Assembly: GCA_964489705.1 (NCBI GenBank)
Contig: CAZAZQ010000004.1
Coordinates: 116,263 to 180,262 of the forward strand
Source of the DNA: CAZAZQ01 sp964489705
GTDB taxonomy: Bacteria; Zixibacteria; MSB-5A5; GN15; FEB-12
Direction of reading: 5' to 3'
Length of the DNA stretch: 64,000 nucleotides
Position numbers and translations under genes: made by a program
Part shown: positions 1-9,050 of the stretch, piece after piece
Numbering within the stretch: position 1 is the stretch's first letter
Layout of the letters: every line of letters begins with the position of its first letter
Notes under the pieces: model-generated
The model's database searches: none
Told to the model about the DNA's origin: nothing
The model's input: only the letters and a program-made list of their open reading frames with translations

Positions 1-25
1 TTTCTTGTGCGACAATATACTAACT

Positions 26-48
26 AACCGTTTCAAAAGTGAACGGTT
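26..48. repeat. Inverted repeat AACCGTT
   Basis: A 7-bp inverted repeat (AACCGTT at 26-32, AACGGTT at 42-48) with a 9-nt spacer lies at the window edge. There is no T-run after it, so it is not a clear terminator. It could be an operator or the end of a truncated upstream unit. Confidence 0.4.
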
Positions 49-51
49 GGC

Positions 52-336
52 ATGCCTTTTGTTATGCATGAAAATGAGCTAAAACATTTTATAAGGTCGC
101 AACTTTTTGAGCCAAAGCGGAAAGGAGTACCGAGAGGAAGTTTTCTGTTAAGTGAAGGTTACGTAAAAAGCTCCAGGGACATTACATCTAACAGGGAGTA
201 CGTATCTAACCTGAACATTGCCCTTCGTATGGTTGTCTGGGGGGATAATCTCACTGGCTATCGTTCCGATAGCTGGGAAGAAATATGTGCCCGGCATACG
301 AATGTCGGGCATTCATTCTTTTTCCCATCAAATTGA
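52..336 (+). CDS. Doubtful 94-aa ORF, hypothetical
   Basis: An ATG-to-stop frame of 94 codons with no Shine-Dalgarno site before it and no family I recognise. Its last third contains two hairpins, a perfect GCTATCG/CGATAGC stem at 257-273 and a terminator-like stem at 288-311, which argues against an intact coding region. It may be a decayed gene or chance ORF. Confidence 0.2.
   Translation: MPFVMHENELKHFIRSQLFEPKRKGVPRGSFLLSEGYVKSSRDITSNREYVSNLNIALRMVVWGDNLTGYRSDSWEEICARHTNVGHSFFFPSN
288..323 (+). terminator. Intrinsic terminator, plus strand
   Basis: A 10-bp stem with one G-T pair (288-297 with 302-311), a 4-nt loop ACGA, then TTCATTCTTTTT. It probably ends a transcript entering from left of the window. 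Confidence 0.6.
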
Positions 337-368
337 GCACACTTGTAAAAATTGTAAAGTGAGCTTTT

Positions 369-1139
369 CTAACCTACTCGGCGGATTAATATGACCGGTC
401 GGGTAACGTTTTCGCGGTTTCCTTCTTCAATCGGCTTCGAGAGATCCCATTCCCGCCACCAGCCGACAAACTCGAAGTCGGAACGTTTCTCGAGGAAGCG
501 GAGAAACTCGTCGGGAAAGACTGCTTTGTTGCGCTCTATCATTTCAAACTTTCGATGTCTGCCGTGGTCGTTGACGTTGACGCTCCACACTTCCTCATAC
601 ATATGCTGGGCGGCGTCGACCAATCTGATTTTGAACTCCGAATCCACGACAATGCCGTCCTTTTCGATGGAGTAGGCGTTGTTCTCGTTGTACTGGAGAG
701 GATTCGAAAACTGGATGCACCAGTCAAGAAAATACAAGCCCCCCGGTTTGAGCACCGTGGCGACGGAATCGAAATGGCTATGCATTTCTTCCAAGCTGTT
801 CAAGTAGAGCGAGCCCAGCAGGACAAAGGCAAAATCGAAGGGGGAATCATGCGTGAAAGAAACCATATCTTTCTGGAGAAAAGTCGGCCGAGGAATAAGC
901 TGACGCCACTTGTAGGCGGCATAATCGAGCATATTCCGGTTGATGTCCAACCCGGTGTACCGGTAACCACGCGACACGAGCTCTTCCGCATGAAGAGCGG
1001 GACCGCATGCGATTTCCAGCACTTCACGAACGGGGATCCGAGAGTAGCGCCTGATACACGACTGGAGGAAGTCCGTCTCTTGCGGAATATCTCGAAACGA
1101 GAACGCTACCTCGTAATATTCCGGATAATCGTAGAGCAT
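369..1139 (-). CDS. Class I SAM-dependent methyltransferase
   Basis: Predicted small-molecule methyltransferase of about 256 aa. SAM-binding motif I is visible as VLEIACGPALHAEEL, followed by the acidic strand end in GLDIN and a later LKPGG loop, the usual order of a Rossmann-type methyltransferase (Methyltransf_11/25 families). The frame is open upstream to 1319, but ATG at 1139 has a GGAAGGA Shine-Dalgarno site 8 nt before it and the upstream residues look random, so I choose 1139. The substrate cannot be told from sequence. It is transcribed away from the PH-domain gene, with a divergent intergenic region between them. Confidence 0.85.
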   Translation of the reverse strand: MLYDYPEYYEVAFSFRDIPQETDFLQSCIRRYSRIPVREVLEIACGPALHAEELVSRGYRYTGLDINRNMLDYAAYKWRQLIPRPTFLQKDMVSFTHDSPFDFAFVLLGSLYLNSLEEMHSHFDSVATVLKPGGLYFLDWCIQFSNPLQYNENNAYSIEKDGIVVDSEFKIRLVDAAQHMYEEVWSVNVNDHGRHRKFEMIERNKAVFPDEFLRFLEKRSDFEFVGWWREWDLSKPIEEGNRENVTRPVILIRRVG

Positions 1140-1245
1140 ACTTTTTAGTCCTTCCCTTATGCTTAAGTTAACGGAAGTTGTTGGCAATGATTTAGATAAA
1201 TGCCGAAAATCGGAGCAAAATCGTAACGAATTGTATGAAAAATGA

Positions 1246-1265
1246 CTATGGGAATCTTCCCATAG
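1246..1265. repeat. Perfect palindrome CTATGGGAA-TC-TTCCCATAG
   Basis: Nine-bp arms around a 2-nt centre. The GGGAATC...TTCCC core resembles the palindromes clustered at 16.9-17.1 kb, so it may be an isolated copy of the same REP-like family. It lies between divergent genes. Read on the minus strand a short T-run follows, so weak terminator activity is possible. Confidence 0.5.
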
Positions 1266-1411
1266 GGAAGGAAAAAGGAGGAAAAATTTCTCAAGATTTT
1301 TTCCCGATTGACAGGACAAGTCCCGTCACGCCGGTTGAATAACAGGGCGGGCAACGAGTATATTTTTACAGCGGAAAAAAGGGTATTTATTGAGCTGCCG
1401 GAACGATACCT

Positions 1412-1864
1412 ATGAGCCAAAAAGGAAAAGAAGAAGTCATTAAGAGGTACGATTCTAAAAAGGACTTCTGGTTGGTACTCCTTCTCTGGATATGTGTACT
1501 GCTGTTGGTCGGCTCGTGGGTGTTAATCATCCGCGACCACGGCTGGGTGATGGGGCTGTTTTGGGCTCCGTTCATGCTGGGATTGGCTTTTCTTTGCCTG
1601 TGGGTGTTGAGAGCGACTTATTACGAATTAACCCGTGAAAGCCTGATAATCCATGCCGGTCCTTTCAAAAAGACCGTTCCTCTCAAATTCATCCGAAAAG
1701 TTTACCCTACCCGCTGTATTCTCTCCAGCGCTGCCTTGTCTGTTGACCGGTTGCACATTGTCCGCTACTCTGAATCGTGGGAGATATACATCTCGCCGGT
1801 CAATAAAGAGGACTTCATGCAGACGATAAAAAAATTAAACGAAGAAATCGAGATCGAGCTGTGA
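1412..1864 (+). CDS. Membrane protein with bacterial PH-like domain
   Basis: 150 aa. Two hydrophobic segments (about residues 20-40 and 46-66) are followed by a soluble domain of about 75 residues with the pattern of bacterial PH domains: YYELT, then a GPFKKTVPLKFIRKV strand pair, then a conserved SW strand and a C-terminal helix. This fits the bPH family formerly called DUF1200. The family has no settled function; many members sit at the membrane and may aid assembly of membrane complexes. No operon partner: the next gene is on the other strand. Confidence 0.7.
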   Translation: MSQKGKEEVIKRYDSKKDFWLVLLLWICVLLLVGSWVLIIRDHGWVMGLFWAPFMLGLAFLCLWVLRATYYELTRESLIIHAGPFKKTVPLKFIRKVYPTRCILSSAALSVDRLHIVRYSESWEIYISPVNKEDFMQTIKKLNEEIEIEL

Positions 1865-2104
1865 AGAAAATTCCTCCCTCCTCCTGATACCGGATTTACG
1901 ATTGATTATAGAAACATTGCCAAGCAATGGAAAAAGGCGTGAATATCCTTCCCCGCAGTCAATGAAGCAAGGCATGGAGCTCCACCATTTCCCCTTCTGA
2001 CATCCCAAACCGGGAGCGCCATCCGAGGCAAAGCATGCCTTCGGCAATCGTATTTCCTTTGAAGTGATCTACCTTTTCTTACTCTACCTTTCAGAATGGA
2101 ACCG

Positions 2105-2137
2105 AAAAAAAGAGGCGGGACTACCAAACCCCGCCTC
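2105..2137 (-). terminator. Intrinsic terminator of the NO reductase gene
   Basis: An 8-bp stem GAGGCGGG/CCCGCCTC (2112-2119, 2130-2137) is followed on the minus strand by seven T residues (2105-2111). It lies 42 nt after the reductase stop codon. The rest of 1865-2104 shows no gene or other clear element. Confidence 0.85.
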
Positions 2138-2178
2138 CGGAACGCCATATTTTCATACTCTTCGCAGTCAAATTCTCG

Positions 2179-4416
2179 TCACGCTTGAGCCTTCCCTCGC
2201 AGAAAAGAAGCCCGAAGAATGAAGACGACCATCACGACGGCACCGGCAATGAAAACCAGATCCGGAACCACCCGCATCCAACTGAACAATCGCATCATTT
2301 CACCCGAGGTTATCTCCGGGCTGCGGGCATACCATAAGCCATATTTGACCGCTTGGTAGAACTGGTAAAAACCGGAAGGAGCGAGACTGAAAACCGTCAT
2401 TCCCAACAGTCCGCCGTTCAACAGCCAGAAACCCCATTTCAGCAGTTTGTCCGACCAGGCTTTGGGAGAGACGATATTCCTGACTGAAAAGAGCATCAAG
2501 GCGATTGCCAAGAAGCCGTAGACCCCGAACAAAGCGGTATGGCCATGGAGAGGGGTGGTATTCAATCCCTGGGCGTAGTACAGCACGATAGGCGGATTAA
2601 TCAGGAAACCGAAGACGCCCGCCCCCAACATGTTCCAAAAAGCAACCGCAATGAAAAAGTAGATAGGCCACTTGTAGGCATAACTTTTCCCTCCTTTTTC
2701 GACCACTCTTAAGTTATGAACGGCTTCGAAGCCGAGAAGCGTGAGAGGTACTATCTCCAACGCAGAGAAGACCGCCCCCAGGGCAATAATCGGCGTGGGT
2801 GTACCTGACCAATACAAATGGTGGAAAGTACCGATGACCCCGCTGCCGAGGTAAAGAGTAATACTCGCATACACCGTGGTCAAAGCGAATTTTTTACTCA
2901 CCGCCCCGATACGGGACAAGATAAAGGCGAGAACCACTGTCGCAAAGACCTCAAAGAAAGCTTCGACCCACAGGTGAACGACCCACCACCGCCAGTACTC
3001 CGCATCGGAAAGATGGCTCCCTTTTGTATACATCAAACCTGCCATGTAAAACAAGGGAATGGTGATGGAACTATACAACAGCAAATGAGTCAACCCACCG
3101 GCATCTTCTTCTTTCTTGAGGGCCGGAAGAATGGAGCGGAAAACAAGAACCAACCAAATCAACATCCCCACAATCAGAAGTAACTGCCAGACGCGCCCCA
3201 ATTCAATGTACTCGTATCCTTGGTGCCCAAAGTAGAATCCTTCCCCGCCGAATTGTCCCAACACCGACATCAAGGTTCCCGACAACGCCCCCACAACGAC
3301 GACCACCACCGCCCCGAAGAGGGCAAACACGAGGAACCGCTGCTTGTTCGGTTCCCTGCCGACAAAGGGACCGATAAAAAGCCCGGCGGCGAGGAAACAG
3401 GTGGCTATCCAGAATATCCCCAACTGGATGTGCCAGCTTCTGATAGCCGCATACGGCAAGATACTGCCGATAGACATACCGAACAACTTGGTCCCCTCCA
3501 AGGTAAAATGACCGGTCAGCGAACCGGCACCGGCTTGAATGAGAAACAGAATCATTGCCGTGCTGAAATAGAAAAGCGTAGCTTTCTGACTTCCCGTGGG
3601 AGTCGGCTCCTTGAAATCCAGCAAGGCTTCCGCTCCGTACTCATCCTCCCGCATATATCGCAAATAAAGGAATATTACTACGGCTATCGCCAAAATCAGG
3701 AGAACGACACTGACAATCGACCAAATCAAAGAGCCGGGTAAAGAACTATTACCGACCAGCTCTTCCGAGGGCCAATTGCTCGTGTACGTATACTCCTGCC
3801 CCGGTCGGTCGGTGGAAGCAGCCCATGCCAGCCACGAGAAGAAGCTGGCGACAACTTTCCCCTCACTTCCGTTTTTGACGATACCCGGCTGGAGTCCCAT
3901 CCGATCATTGCCGGTTAAGAAAAGCGTGGTATAATACTCACTCAGAAAGCGGAACGCTTCCGCCTGATACTCGGAATAGACAAGCGTTTTCGTCGTACTG
4001 TCATAACGGTTTTGTCTCACGTCCTCCCGAACCAACGCTTTCAATTCCGCTTTCCTGACTTCATCGTAGCTCTCGAAATCCTCCTGGGTAAAGGCGCGGG
4101 CTTCCGCGACGGAAAGCCCGTCATATCGGGCTATCATGAAGAGAGCCATGCGATGGAGATAATCGGCAGACCAGTCGGGAGCCAAGTACGAGCCGTGTCC
4201 CCATATCGACCCGATATGCTGCCCGCCGCGACTAAAGTAATAATTCTGTCCGTCCATGATATCCTGGGCGGTAAAGAGAACCTCCCCCGTATCGGTGACG
4301 ACCCGCTCGGGAATCGGAGGTTTGTTTTTCTTGATCAGGTATCCTCCAAAAAGAAGAACCCCGAAGCATATTACCAATACGAACAGCAGGATGGCTTTTA
4401 CCCGTGGGCTATTCAT
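2179..4416 (-). CDS. norZ: Quinol-dependent nitric oxide reductase (qNOR)
   Basis: 745-aa single-chain NO reductase that would reduce 2 NO to N2O at the cytoplasmic membrane with quinol electrons. The N-terminal part is the periplasmic cytochrome-c-like domain without a CXXCH haem motif, as in qNOR; about 13 membrane helices follow. Expected metal ligands are present: His329 (RSWH, low-spin haem), His481 and Glu485 in HLWVE (FeB), His532-His533 in FHH (FeB), His624 and His626 in LHGH (haems). The intact FHH pair argues against a nitric oxide dismutase, in which one FeB histidine is changed. A TAGGAGG site precedes ATG; a weak TTGTGA-N18-TAATAC promoter may lie at 4464-4435. No other denitrification gene is in the window, suggesting NO detoxification. 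Confidence 0.93.
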   Translation of the reverse strand: MNSPRVKAILLFVLVICFGVLLFGGYLIKKNKPPIPERVVTDTGEVLFTAQDIMDGQNYYFSRGGQHIGSIWGHGSYLAPDWSADYLHRMALFMIARYDGLSVAEARAFTQEDFESYDEVRKAELKALVREDVRQNRYDSTTKTLVYSEYQAEAFRFLSEYYTTLFLTGNDRMGLQPGIVKNGSEGKVVASFFSWLAWAASTDRPGQEYTYTSNWPSEELVGNSSLPGSLIWSIVSVVLLILAIAVVIFLYLRYMREDEYGAEALLDFKEPTPTGSQKATLFYFSTAMILFLIQAGAGSLTGHFTLEGTKLFGMSIGSILPYAAIRSWHIQLGIFWIATCFLAAGLFIGPFVGREPNKQRFLVFALFGAVVVVVVGALSGTLMSVLGQFGGEGFYFGHQGYEYIELGRVWQLLLIVGMLIWLVLVFRSILPALKKEEDAGGLTHLLLYSSITIPLFYMAGLMYTKGSHLSDAEYWRWWVVHLWVEAFFEVFATVVLAFILSRIGAVSKKFALTTVYASITLYLGSGVIGTFHHLYWSGTPTPIIALGAVFSALEIVPLTLLGFEAVHNLRVVEKGGKSYAYKWPIYFFIAVAFWNMLGAGVFGFLINPPIVLYYAQGLNTTPLHGHTALFGVYGFLAIALMLFSVRNIVSPKAWSDKLLKWGFWLLNGGLLGMTVFSLAPSGFYQFYQAVKYGLWYARSPEITSGEMMRLFSWMRVVPDLVFIAGAVVMVVFILRASFLRGKAQA

Positions 4417-4768
4417 GGTATCCTCCTAAAAAATGTATTACTTCAATTTGTATTGGATTCACAAGTTTTCTTCTCTTACCGACGGTTGCGCTTCACGAAA
4501 GCAAACCTGACGATTCGCGCCGTTGTATATTCTCCCAAAACATAGGCCAAATCACTCGGCTTACGGCAGAAGAAATACCACATCTTTGAAAGGAAAGTCA
4601 AGAACCAAGTCATATTTTTTGGTCTTTTTTATCATCAATTTTTTTAAGCCGACACACAATATTTTTTCATTGAAACGCCGGAGTCCCGGCATGGTTTCCG
4701 GTGGGGTCAAAAAAATCTTGGGGCATAATCCATCGGGATAGGCGTTGTCAAAATGCCCGCATATCCGA
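4417..4768. other. Intergenic region between divergent genes
   Basis: About 350 bases separate norZ from the DUF6754 cluster. It is AT-rich with several T-runs. I see no convincing FNR, NsrR or NorR site and no supported ORF; short open frames here lack ribosome sites. Confidence 0.5.
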
Positions 4769-4796
4769 TTGACAAAAACCGGCCAATCGCTATATT
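4769..4796 (+). promoter_or_regulatory. Sigma-70 type promoter, TTGACA-N16-TATATT
   Basis: A perfect -35 (4769-4774), a 16-bp spacer and a good -10 (4791-4796) lie directly before the ATG at 4802. Transcription would start at or next to that ATG, which implies a leaderless or near-leaderless message. A second extended -10, TGGTATAAT, lies at 4820-4828 inside the reading frame. Confidence 0.6.
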
Positions 4797-4801
4797 ACGC
4801 C

Positions 4802-5677
4802 ATGCGACTCACGCGAAAATGGTATAATTGCAGCTTTATTGTCTGGTCTTTGGGCTTGGTACTGGCAGACGCCCGGCTCGTCTCTGCTCAGACGCCCGAT
4901 ACGTTCTTCCGGGTCGACCGGCTGAACGCCTTAGTTGCTTTGGTGTTGTTCTCCGCAGCGGTGCTGCTGTATACCAAGTGGGCAAAAGAAGGGAAGAATC
5001 TGTTCGTACGGAAAATCTCCGGTTTGGATGCCGTTGAAGAAGCGGTTGGACGAGCGACCGAAATGGGACGGCCTGTCCTGTTCATCCCCGGCATTCAAGA
5101 AATCGACGAGATTGAAACCATCGCCGGGATTTCCATCCTGGGCAGAGTTGCCAAAATCACCGCCCAGTACGATACTCCCTTGGTCGTCCCGGTACGCTAT
5201 CCGATGGTGCTTGCCGCCGGACAAGAAGTGGTGGAACAAGCCTACATCGAAGTAGGCAAACGCGACTCGTACAACAAAGATATCGTCCGTTACGTAGCGG
5301 GGGAGCAATTTGCCTTCACCGCCACTGTCAACGGCATGATGATGCGTGATCGTCCCGCGACAAACATTTATATGGGCGCTTTCTTTGCTGAGTCCCTCCT
5401 GCTGGCGGAAACCGGCAATGCGGCGGGTTCGATTCAAATCGCCGGTACGGCTCGGCCGGAACAGTTGCCGTTTTTCATCGCCGCCTGCGACTATACTCTC
5501 ATGGGGGAAGAACTGTACGCCGCCTCGGCGTATCTCTCGCATGAGCCGTTGATGCTCGGCGGCTTGAAAGGGCAAGACCTGATAAAAATTATTATCGTCA
5601 TTCTTATCATTATCGGCGTCATCCTCAGCACGGCGGGGATAGGCGAATGGTATACCAACTTGTTCAAGGCGGTGTAA
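4802..5677 (+). CDS. DUF6754 domain membrane protein
   Basis: 291 aa from ATG 4802, function unknown. Residues 1-30 look like a signal peptide ending near VSAQ; a membrane helix follows (about 38-55); then a soluble alpha/beta region begins with GLDAVEEAVGRATEMGRPVLF and contains VVPVRYP; a last helix lies near residue 270. This layout and the VEEAVGRA...GRPV motif match DUF6754 proteins. The frame opens at 4745, but the hydrophobic leader starts at 4802 and the promoter leaves no room for an earlier start. It is first of four tightly packed membrane-protein genes. Confidence 0.65.
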   Translation: MRLTRKWYNCSFIVWSLGLVLADARLVSAQTPDTFFRVDRLNALVALVLFSAAVLLYTKWAKEGKNLFVRKISGLDAVEEAVGRATEMGRPVLFIPGIQEIDEIETIAGISILGRVAKITAQYDTPLVVPVRYPMVLAAGQEVVEQAYIEVGKRDSYNKDIVRYVAGEQFAFTATVNGMMMRDRPATNIYMGAFFAESLLLAETGNAAGSIQIAGTARPEQLPFFIAACDYTLMGEELYAASAYLSHEPLMLGGLKGQDLIKIIIVILIIIGVILSTAGIGEWYTNLFKAV

Positions 5678-6340
5678 ATGAGAACGGTTGCTCCCGTCAT
5701 CATAGCGTTTCTATCCGGCTTTGTCATGATCGTCTCATTTTTCTTTAACCCGGAAAAGTCCATTTTGGGGAGAATGGAATCGGAAGTGCTGATCTGGGTG
5801 ACCATTGTCGGCGGTTTTACCTTGCTTTTGGGAGTCGTTTCGATTGTCCGCGTGAACTGGCAGACGGTCCGAGCAAAGAAGAAAGGCTGGGTATACAATT
5901 TCTTTACCTTGATTTCGGTCTTCATTATGGCGATTCCGGCGATGCTTCCCTCGAGTTGGTCACCCCTTTTCGGCGATGCGGAAGGTTCCATTTACGACTG
6001 GCTCTTTTTTCATGTCGATTATCCGATGATGGCAACCATGTTTGCGATGCTGGCGTTTTACATCGCCTCCGCCGCCTACCGGGCGTTTCGTGCCCGGAAT
6101 CCGGAAGCGACGTTGCTGTTGATGACGGCGACTTTGGTCATGCTCTGGCGGATACCGATGGGGGAAGCGTTCCTTCGCCTGTTCAGCGACAGCCTGCCGC
6201 AAGTCATCAATACCTTCGTGATGAACGGGGTAAACGCCGCGGTGCAACGGGGCATTCTCATCGGAGCCGCGTTGGGCGCCGCCTCCATGTCTTTGAGGAT
6301 TCTTCTGGGTATTGAACGAATGTACATGGGGAAAGGGTAA
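5678..6340 (+). CDS. Conserved membrane protein, unknown function
   Basis: 220 aa starting directly after the previous stop (TAAATG). About six hydrophobic segments are visible: residues 4-23, 35-58, 75-90, 113-133, 143-160 and 185-205. The cytoplasmic loops carry basic clusters (VRAKKKGW, RAFRARN). I recognise no catalytic motif. Translational coupling with the DUF6754 gene and with the next gene suggests subunits of one membrane assembly. Confidence 0.75.
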   Translation: MRTVAPVIIAFLSGFVMIVSFFFNPEKSILGRMESEVLIWVTIVGGFTLLLGVVSIVRVNWQTVRAKKKGWVYNFFTLISVFIMAIPAMLPSSWSPLFGDAEGSIYDWLFFHVDYPMMATMFAMLAFYIASAAYRAFRARNPEATLLLMTATLVMLWRIPMGEAFLRLFSDSLPQVINTFVMNGVNAAVQRGILIGAALGAASMSLRILLGIERMYMGKG

Positions 6341-6344
6341 GGGC

Positions 6345-7184
6345 ATGAGCTTCTGGGAACAAATGGGTTCGCTCGACCGGCGGTGGATTTATTTGCTGGT
6401 GGCTCTTGCCGTTATCTTTCCGTTCATCGTTCCCATTTCGTTCAAAATCAGCATTACTCCGGAAGTCAAACAATTGTACGACGCCATCGAAAACCTGCCC
6501 GACTCATCGGTGGTCATGGTAACGTTCGATTACTACCCTTCCACCGTCGCCGAAACCGAACCGATGACCACTACCGCTTTGCATCATCTTTTCCGTAAAA
6601 ACTGCCGGGTCTTGACGTTAAGCACCGTCCCCCTCGGCGGTCCTTCCATGGCGGAGCGCGTGACACGAACGGTCGCCAAAAAATATCACAAAGTCTACGG
6701 CGTCGATTTCGTCAACCTGGGCTACAAAGCAAACTACGTAGCGGTACTGAAAGGGCTGGGGACCGCCATCGAGAACATCTACCCGACCGACAATTCCGGC
6801 ACCCCGCTTTCGGAACTCCCCATGATGCAACATGTGAAAAATTACGACGACATCAGCTTCATCTTCGTCGTGTCGGACAACGACATCGTCACCAACTGGA
6901 TTTCCATCGTCAACGCCCAATACGGCATTCCCATCGGCAGCGGGGTAACGGCAGTTTCCGCACCGAAATATTATGCTTTCGTCGGCTCGGGACAGATGAC
7001 CGGCTTGCTGGGTGGAATGAAAGGAGCGGCTGAGTATGAAATCCTCGTCGGCGTTAAGGGGCTGGCGGAAAAAGGGATGGGCATGCAGTCGCTCGTGCAT
7101 TTGATGGTCATCTTCATGGTTATCTTGGGAAATGTCGCTTTCTTCATCAACCGCAGAAAAACCGCAAAGGGGAAAACGCCATGA
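6345..7184 (+). CDS. Membrane-anchored protein with extracytoplasmic domain, unknown
   Basis: 279 aa. ATG 6345 is preferred over an in-frame 6312 because a GGGAAAGGG site precedes it and the product then starts directly with a signal-anchor helix (about residues 15-35). A soluble alpha/beta domain of about 200 residues follows (VVMVTFDYYPS, then FVNLGYKANYVAVLKGLG), and a C-terminal helix (about 245-265) ends in a basic tail. It is anchored at both ends like the DUF6754 protein. Its stop overlaps the next start by 4 nt (ATGA). Confidence 0.75.
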   Translation: MSFWEQMGSLDRRWIYLLVALAVIFPFIVPISFKISITPEVKQLYDAIENLPDSSVVMVTFDYYPSTVAETEPMTTTALHHLFRKNCRVLTLSTVPLGGPSMAERVTRTVAKKYHKVYGVDFVNLGYKANYVAVLKGLGTAIENIYPTDNSGTPLSELPMMQHVKNYDDISFIFVVSDNDIVTNWISIVNAQYGIPIGSGVTAVSAPKYYAFVGSGQMTGLLGGMKGAAEYEILVGVKGLAEKGMGMQSLVHLMVIFMVILGNVAFFINRRKTAKGKTP

Positions 7185-7816
7185 CGACCGTCGAGATTCT
7201 CCAAATCTGGGTAGCGGCGTTTTTCACCTTGGCGATATTCTCTTTCCTGTACAAGGATAATCCCTTCTATCGGCTGGCGGAGCATATCTTCGCCGGAATG
7301 TCGGCGGGGTATTACATCGGCTTGATCTGGAAATCGGTCATCATCCAACAACTCTGGGACCCGATGACGGCAGGGCAATGGTGGCTGATTATTCCCGGTT
7401 TGTTGGGGGTGCTCATGTTCGCCCGCTTCGTCCCGCGGATTTCGTGGATGTCGCGCATCGCCTTAGCCTTTGTCATGGGCAACACGGCGGGGATTTTCCT
7501 GATTATGCAACTGCATGGGGTGGTCATTCCCCAAATGCAGGCGACTATGTTGCCGCTGGGCGGCACCGACGGCTTCACCTCGGCGCTGCTGGCTATCGTC
7601 GTGGTGGTCGGCGTGGTCTCGACCCTGATTTACTTTTACTTCTCCAAAGAACATACCGGCATCCTCGGAGTCACCGCTCGGGTGGGCATCTGGTTCATCA
7701 TGATTGCGTTCGGCGCCCACTTCGGGTATACCGTCATGGGGCGGATTTCGCTGCTCATCGGGCGGGTGTATTTTCTTGCCAATGAATGGTTGCCAACATT
7801 CAAGCAAATATTTTAA
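7181..7816 (+). CDS. Multi-pass membrane protein, unknown function
   Basis: 211 aa with about six hydrophobic helices and few charged residues. Motifs that may be conserved are FYRLAEHIFAGMSAGYY near residue 30 and the late HFGYTVMGRISLLIGR. I do not recognise a transporter or enzyme family. It is the last of the four coupled membrane genes; a 60-nt gap separates it from the following lipoprotein gene. Confidence 0.75.
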   Translation: MTTVEILQIWVAAFFTLAIFSFLYKDNPFYRLAEHIFAGMSAGYYIGLIWKSVIIQQLWDPMTAGQWWLIIPGLLGVLMFARFVPRISWMSRIALAFVMGNTAGIFLIMQLHGVVIPQMQATMLPLGGTDGFTSALLAIVVVVGVVSTLIYFYFSKEHTGILGVTARVGIWFIMIAFGAHFGYTVMGRISLLIGRVYFLANEWLPTFKQIF

Positions 7817-7879
7817 TTTATCCGAGCCGAATGGTCGGCGAGACAACCGAACTCACAAAGAAACCAACAGAGGCAACCG

Positions 7880-8947
7880 ATGATGAAAAAAGCTTTCTTG
7901 GTTTTGGGTCTTATCATCCTCAGCGGATGGCTTAGCTGCGGGCGCTCCTCCCATTCGGAAGAACGAGTCTATGACACGCAACAAAATCCTTACAATTTCC
8001 CGGCGCAAGCCTGCTCCCTGCTCGACAGCTTAGAGAACCGGGAATTGACCGGCTATGACGCCATCACGGCGGCTTTTTCCTCTCTGTATGAAAACCATGT
8101 GGAGCTTTTGGACGACAAACAATGGCATGATATCATCCGCCGGTTGGGGGGGAAGTTTGCCCGCCTTGCGCAAGAAGAAGTCGAGGGCGGCATCTTGCAC
8201 TTCTCCCGAGCTGCCGGTTATTACCGTCTGGCATCGTTTGCCAAACCGGATGACGAACGACTGGCTCACCTCCGGGATATGTTCTCTTGTTGGAGTAAAG
8301 CTCTCGACAAGACACACCTCGATTCGGCTGCCTTGGCGGCTATTCTGTCGGAGAACGACAATTTTGCGGCTCGCCTTGAAATAGTGAAAAACTGCCTGTT
8401 TGTCGAAGATGGGTGCGAAGAGTTAGTTCATGAGTACCTGCTTCCGGAGCTTTTTCCGTCAAAAAATTTCCCTTCGGGGACGCTGTCATTTACCGACAGT
8501 CTGCTGGCATCGGCGGTAGGCATTCTCGATACGCCGACAACTCTTCCACATGGGTATTCCTTTGCCGATTCCGCCGTTGAGTTGGTCTCCTATCAAGTGC
8601 TTCCGCTGTCGGATACGCTGTACCGTGCGGAAGTCTACTTTTTCGTGCACAAAACACCCGTCGCAGATTACACCATTGCCTTGCGGGGCATAATCAACTA
8701 TACCGACACGTTATCGCACCAAGAACGGACGTTCGTGCTCCCGCTCGACCTTTCTCCCGAACCGCCGACTTCCCGATGGCGGAAAGGCACTATCGTGGCG
8801 GAAGGAAAATTCTTCACGCTTCCCGCTCTTCCGCAACAGCTTGCGGTGGGATTGTACGTAACCGAGGGAAAAGGAAAAAAATTCGCTTCCATCGCCGGAA
8901 GCGGCGATACGACTCTCGTTCTGCCGATAACGCCCCCCGGCAGGTAA
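7880..8947 (+). CDS. Putative lipoprotein, hypothetical
   Basis: 355 aa. A short basic start (MMKKA) and a hydrophobic stretch end in WLSC at residue 20, a weak lipobox, so it is probably lipid-anchored and periplasmic. The body is mixed helical in the first half and beta-rich in the last 130 residues. ATG at 7883 is an equal alternative start. It follows the membrane module on the same strand and may be cotranscribed. I recognise no family. Confidence 0.65.
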   Translation: MMKKAFLVLGLIILSGWLSCGRSSHSEERVYDTQQNPYNFPAQACSLLDSLENRELTGYDAITAAFSSLYENHVELLDDKQWHDIIRRLGGKFARLAQEEVEGGILHFSRAAGYYRLASFAKPDDERLAHLRDMFSCWSKALDKTHLDSAALAAILSENDNFAARLEIVKNCLFVEDGCEELVHEYLLPELFPSKNFPSGTLSFTDSLLASAVGILDTPTTLPHGYSFADSAVELVSYQVLPLSDTLYRAEVYFFVHKTPVADYTIALRGIINYTDTLSHQERTFVLPLDLSPEPPTSRWRKGTIVAEGKFFTLPALPQQLAVGLYVTEGKGKKFASIAGSGDTTLVLPITPPGR

Positions 8948-9050
8948 GCACAAACCGCACAAAAACTTTTTCACGACAGGACAAGATATTATTACTTGTC
9001 AAAGCGGTTTTCTTTTCCTACAATAGGGCAAACATGAATGAGAGTGTCGC

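Noticed and set aside
555..1148. 197-codon plus-strand frame opposite the methyltransferase
   Set aside because: It is antisense to a gene with clear SAM-binding motifs and a ribosome site; its own start lacks one.
2179..4416. Nitric oxide dismutase instead of reductase
   Set aside because: Both FeB histidines (532-533) and the Glu485 ligand region are intact, as in true reductases.
4523..4741. 72-codon frame in the norZ upstream region
   Set aside because: No ribosome site, T-rich low-complexity coding, and overlap with the divergent promoter region.
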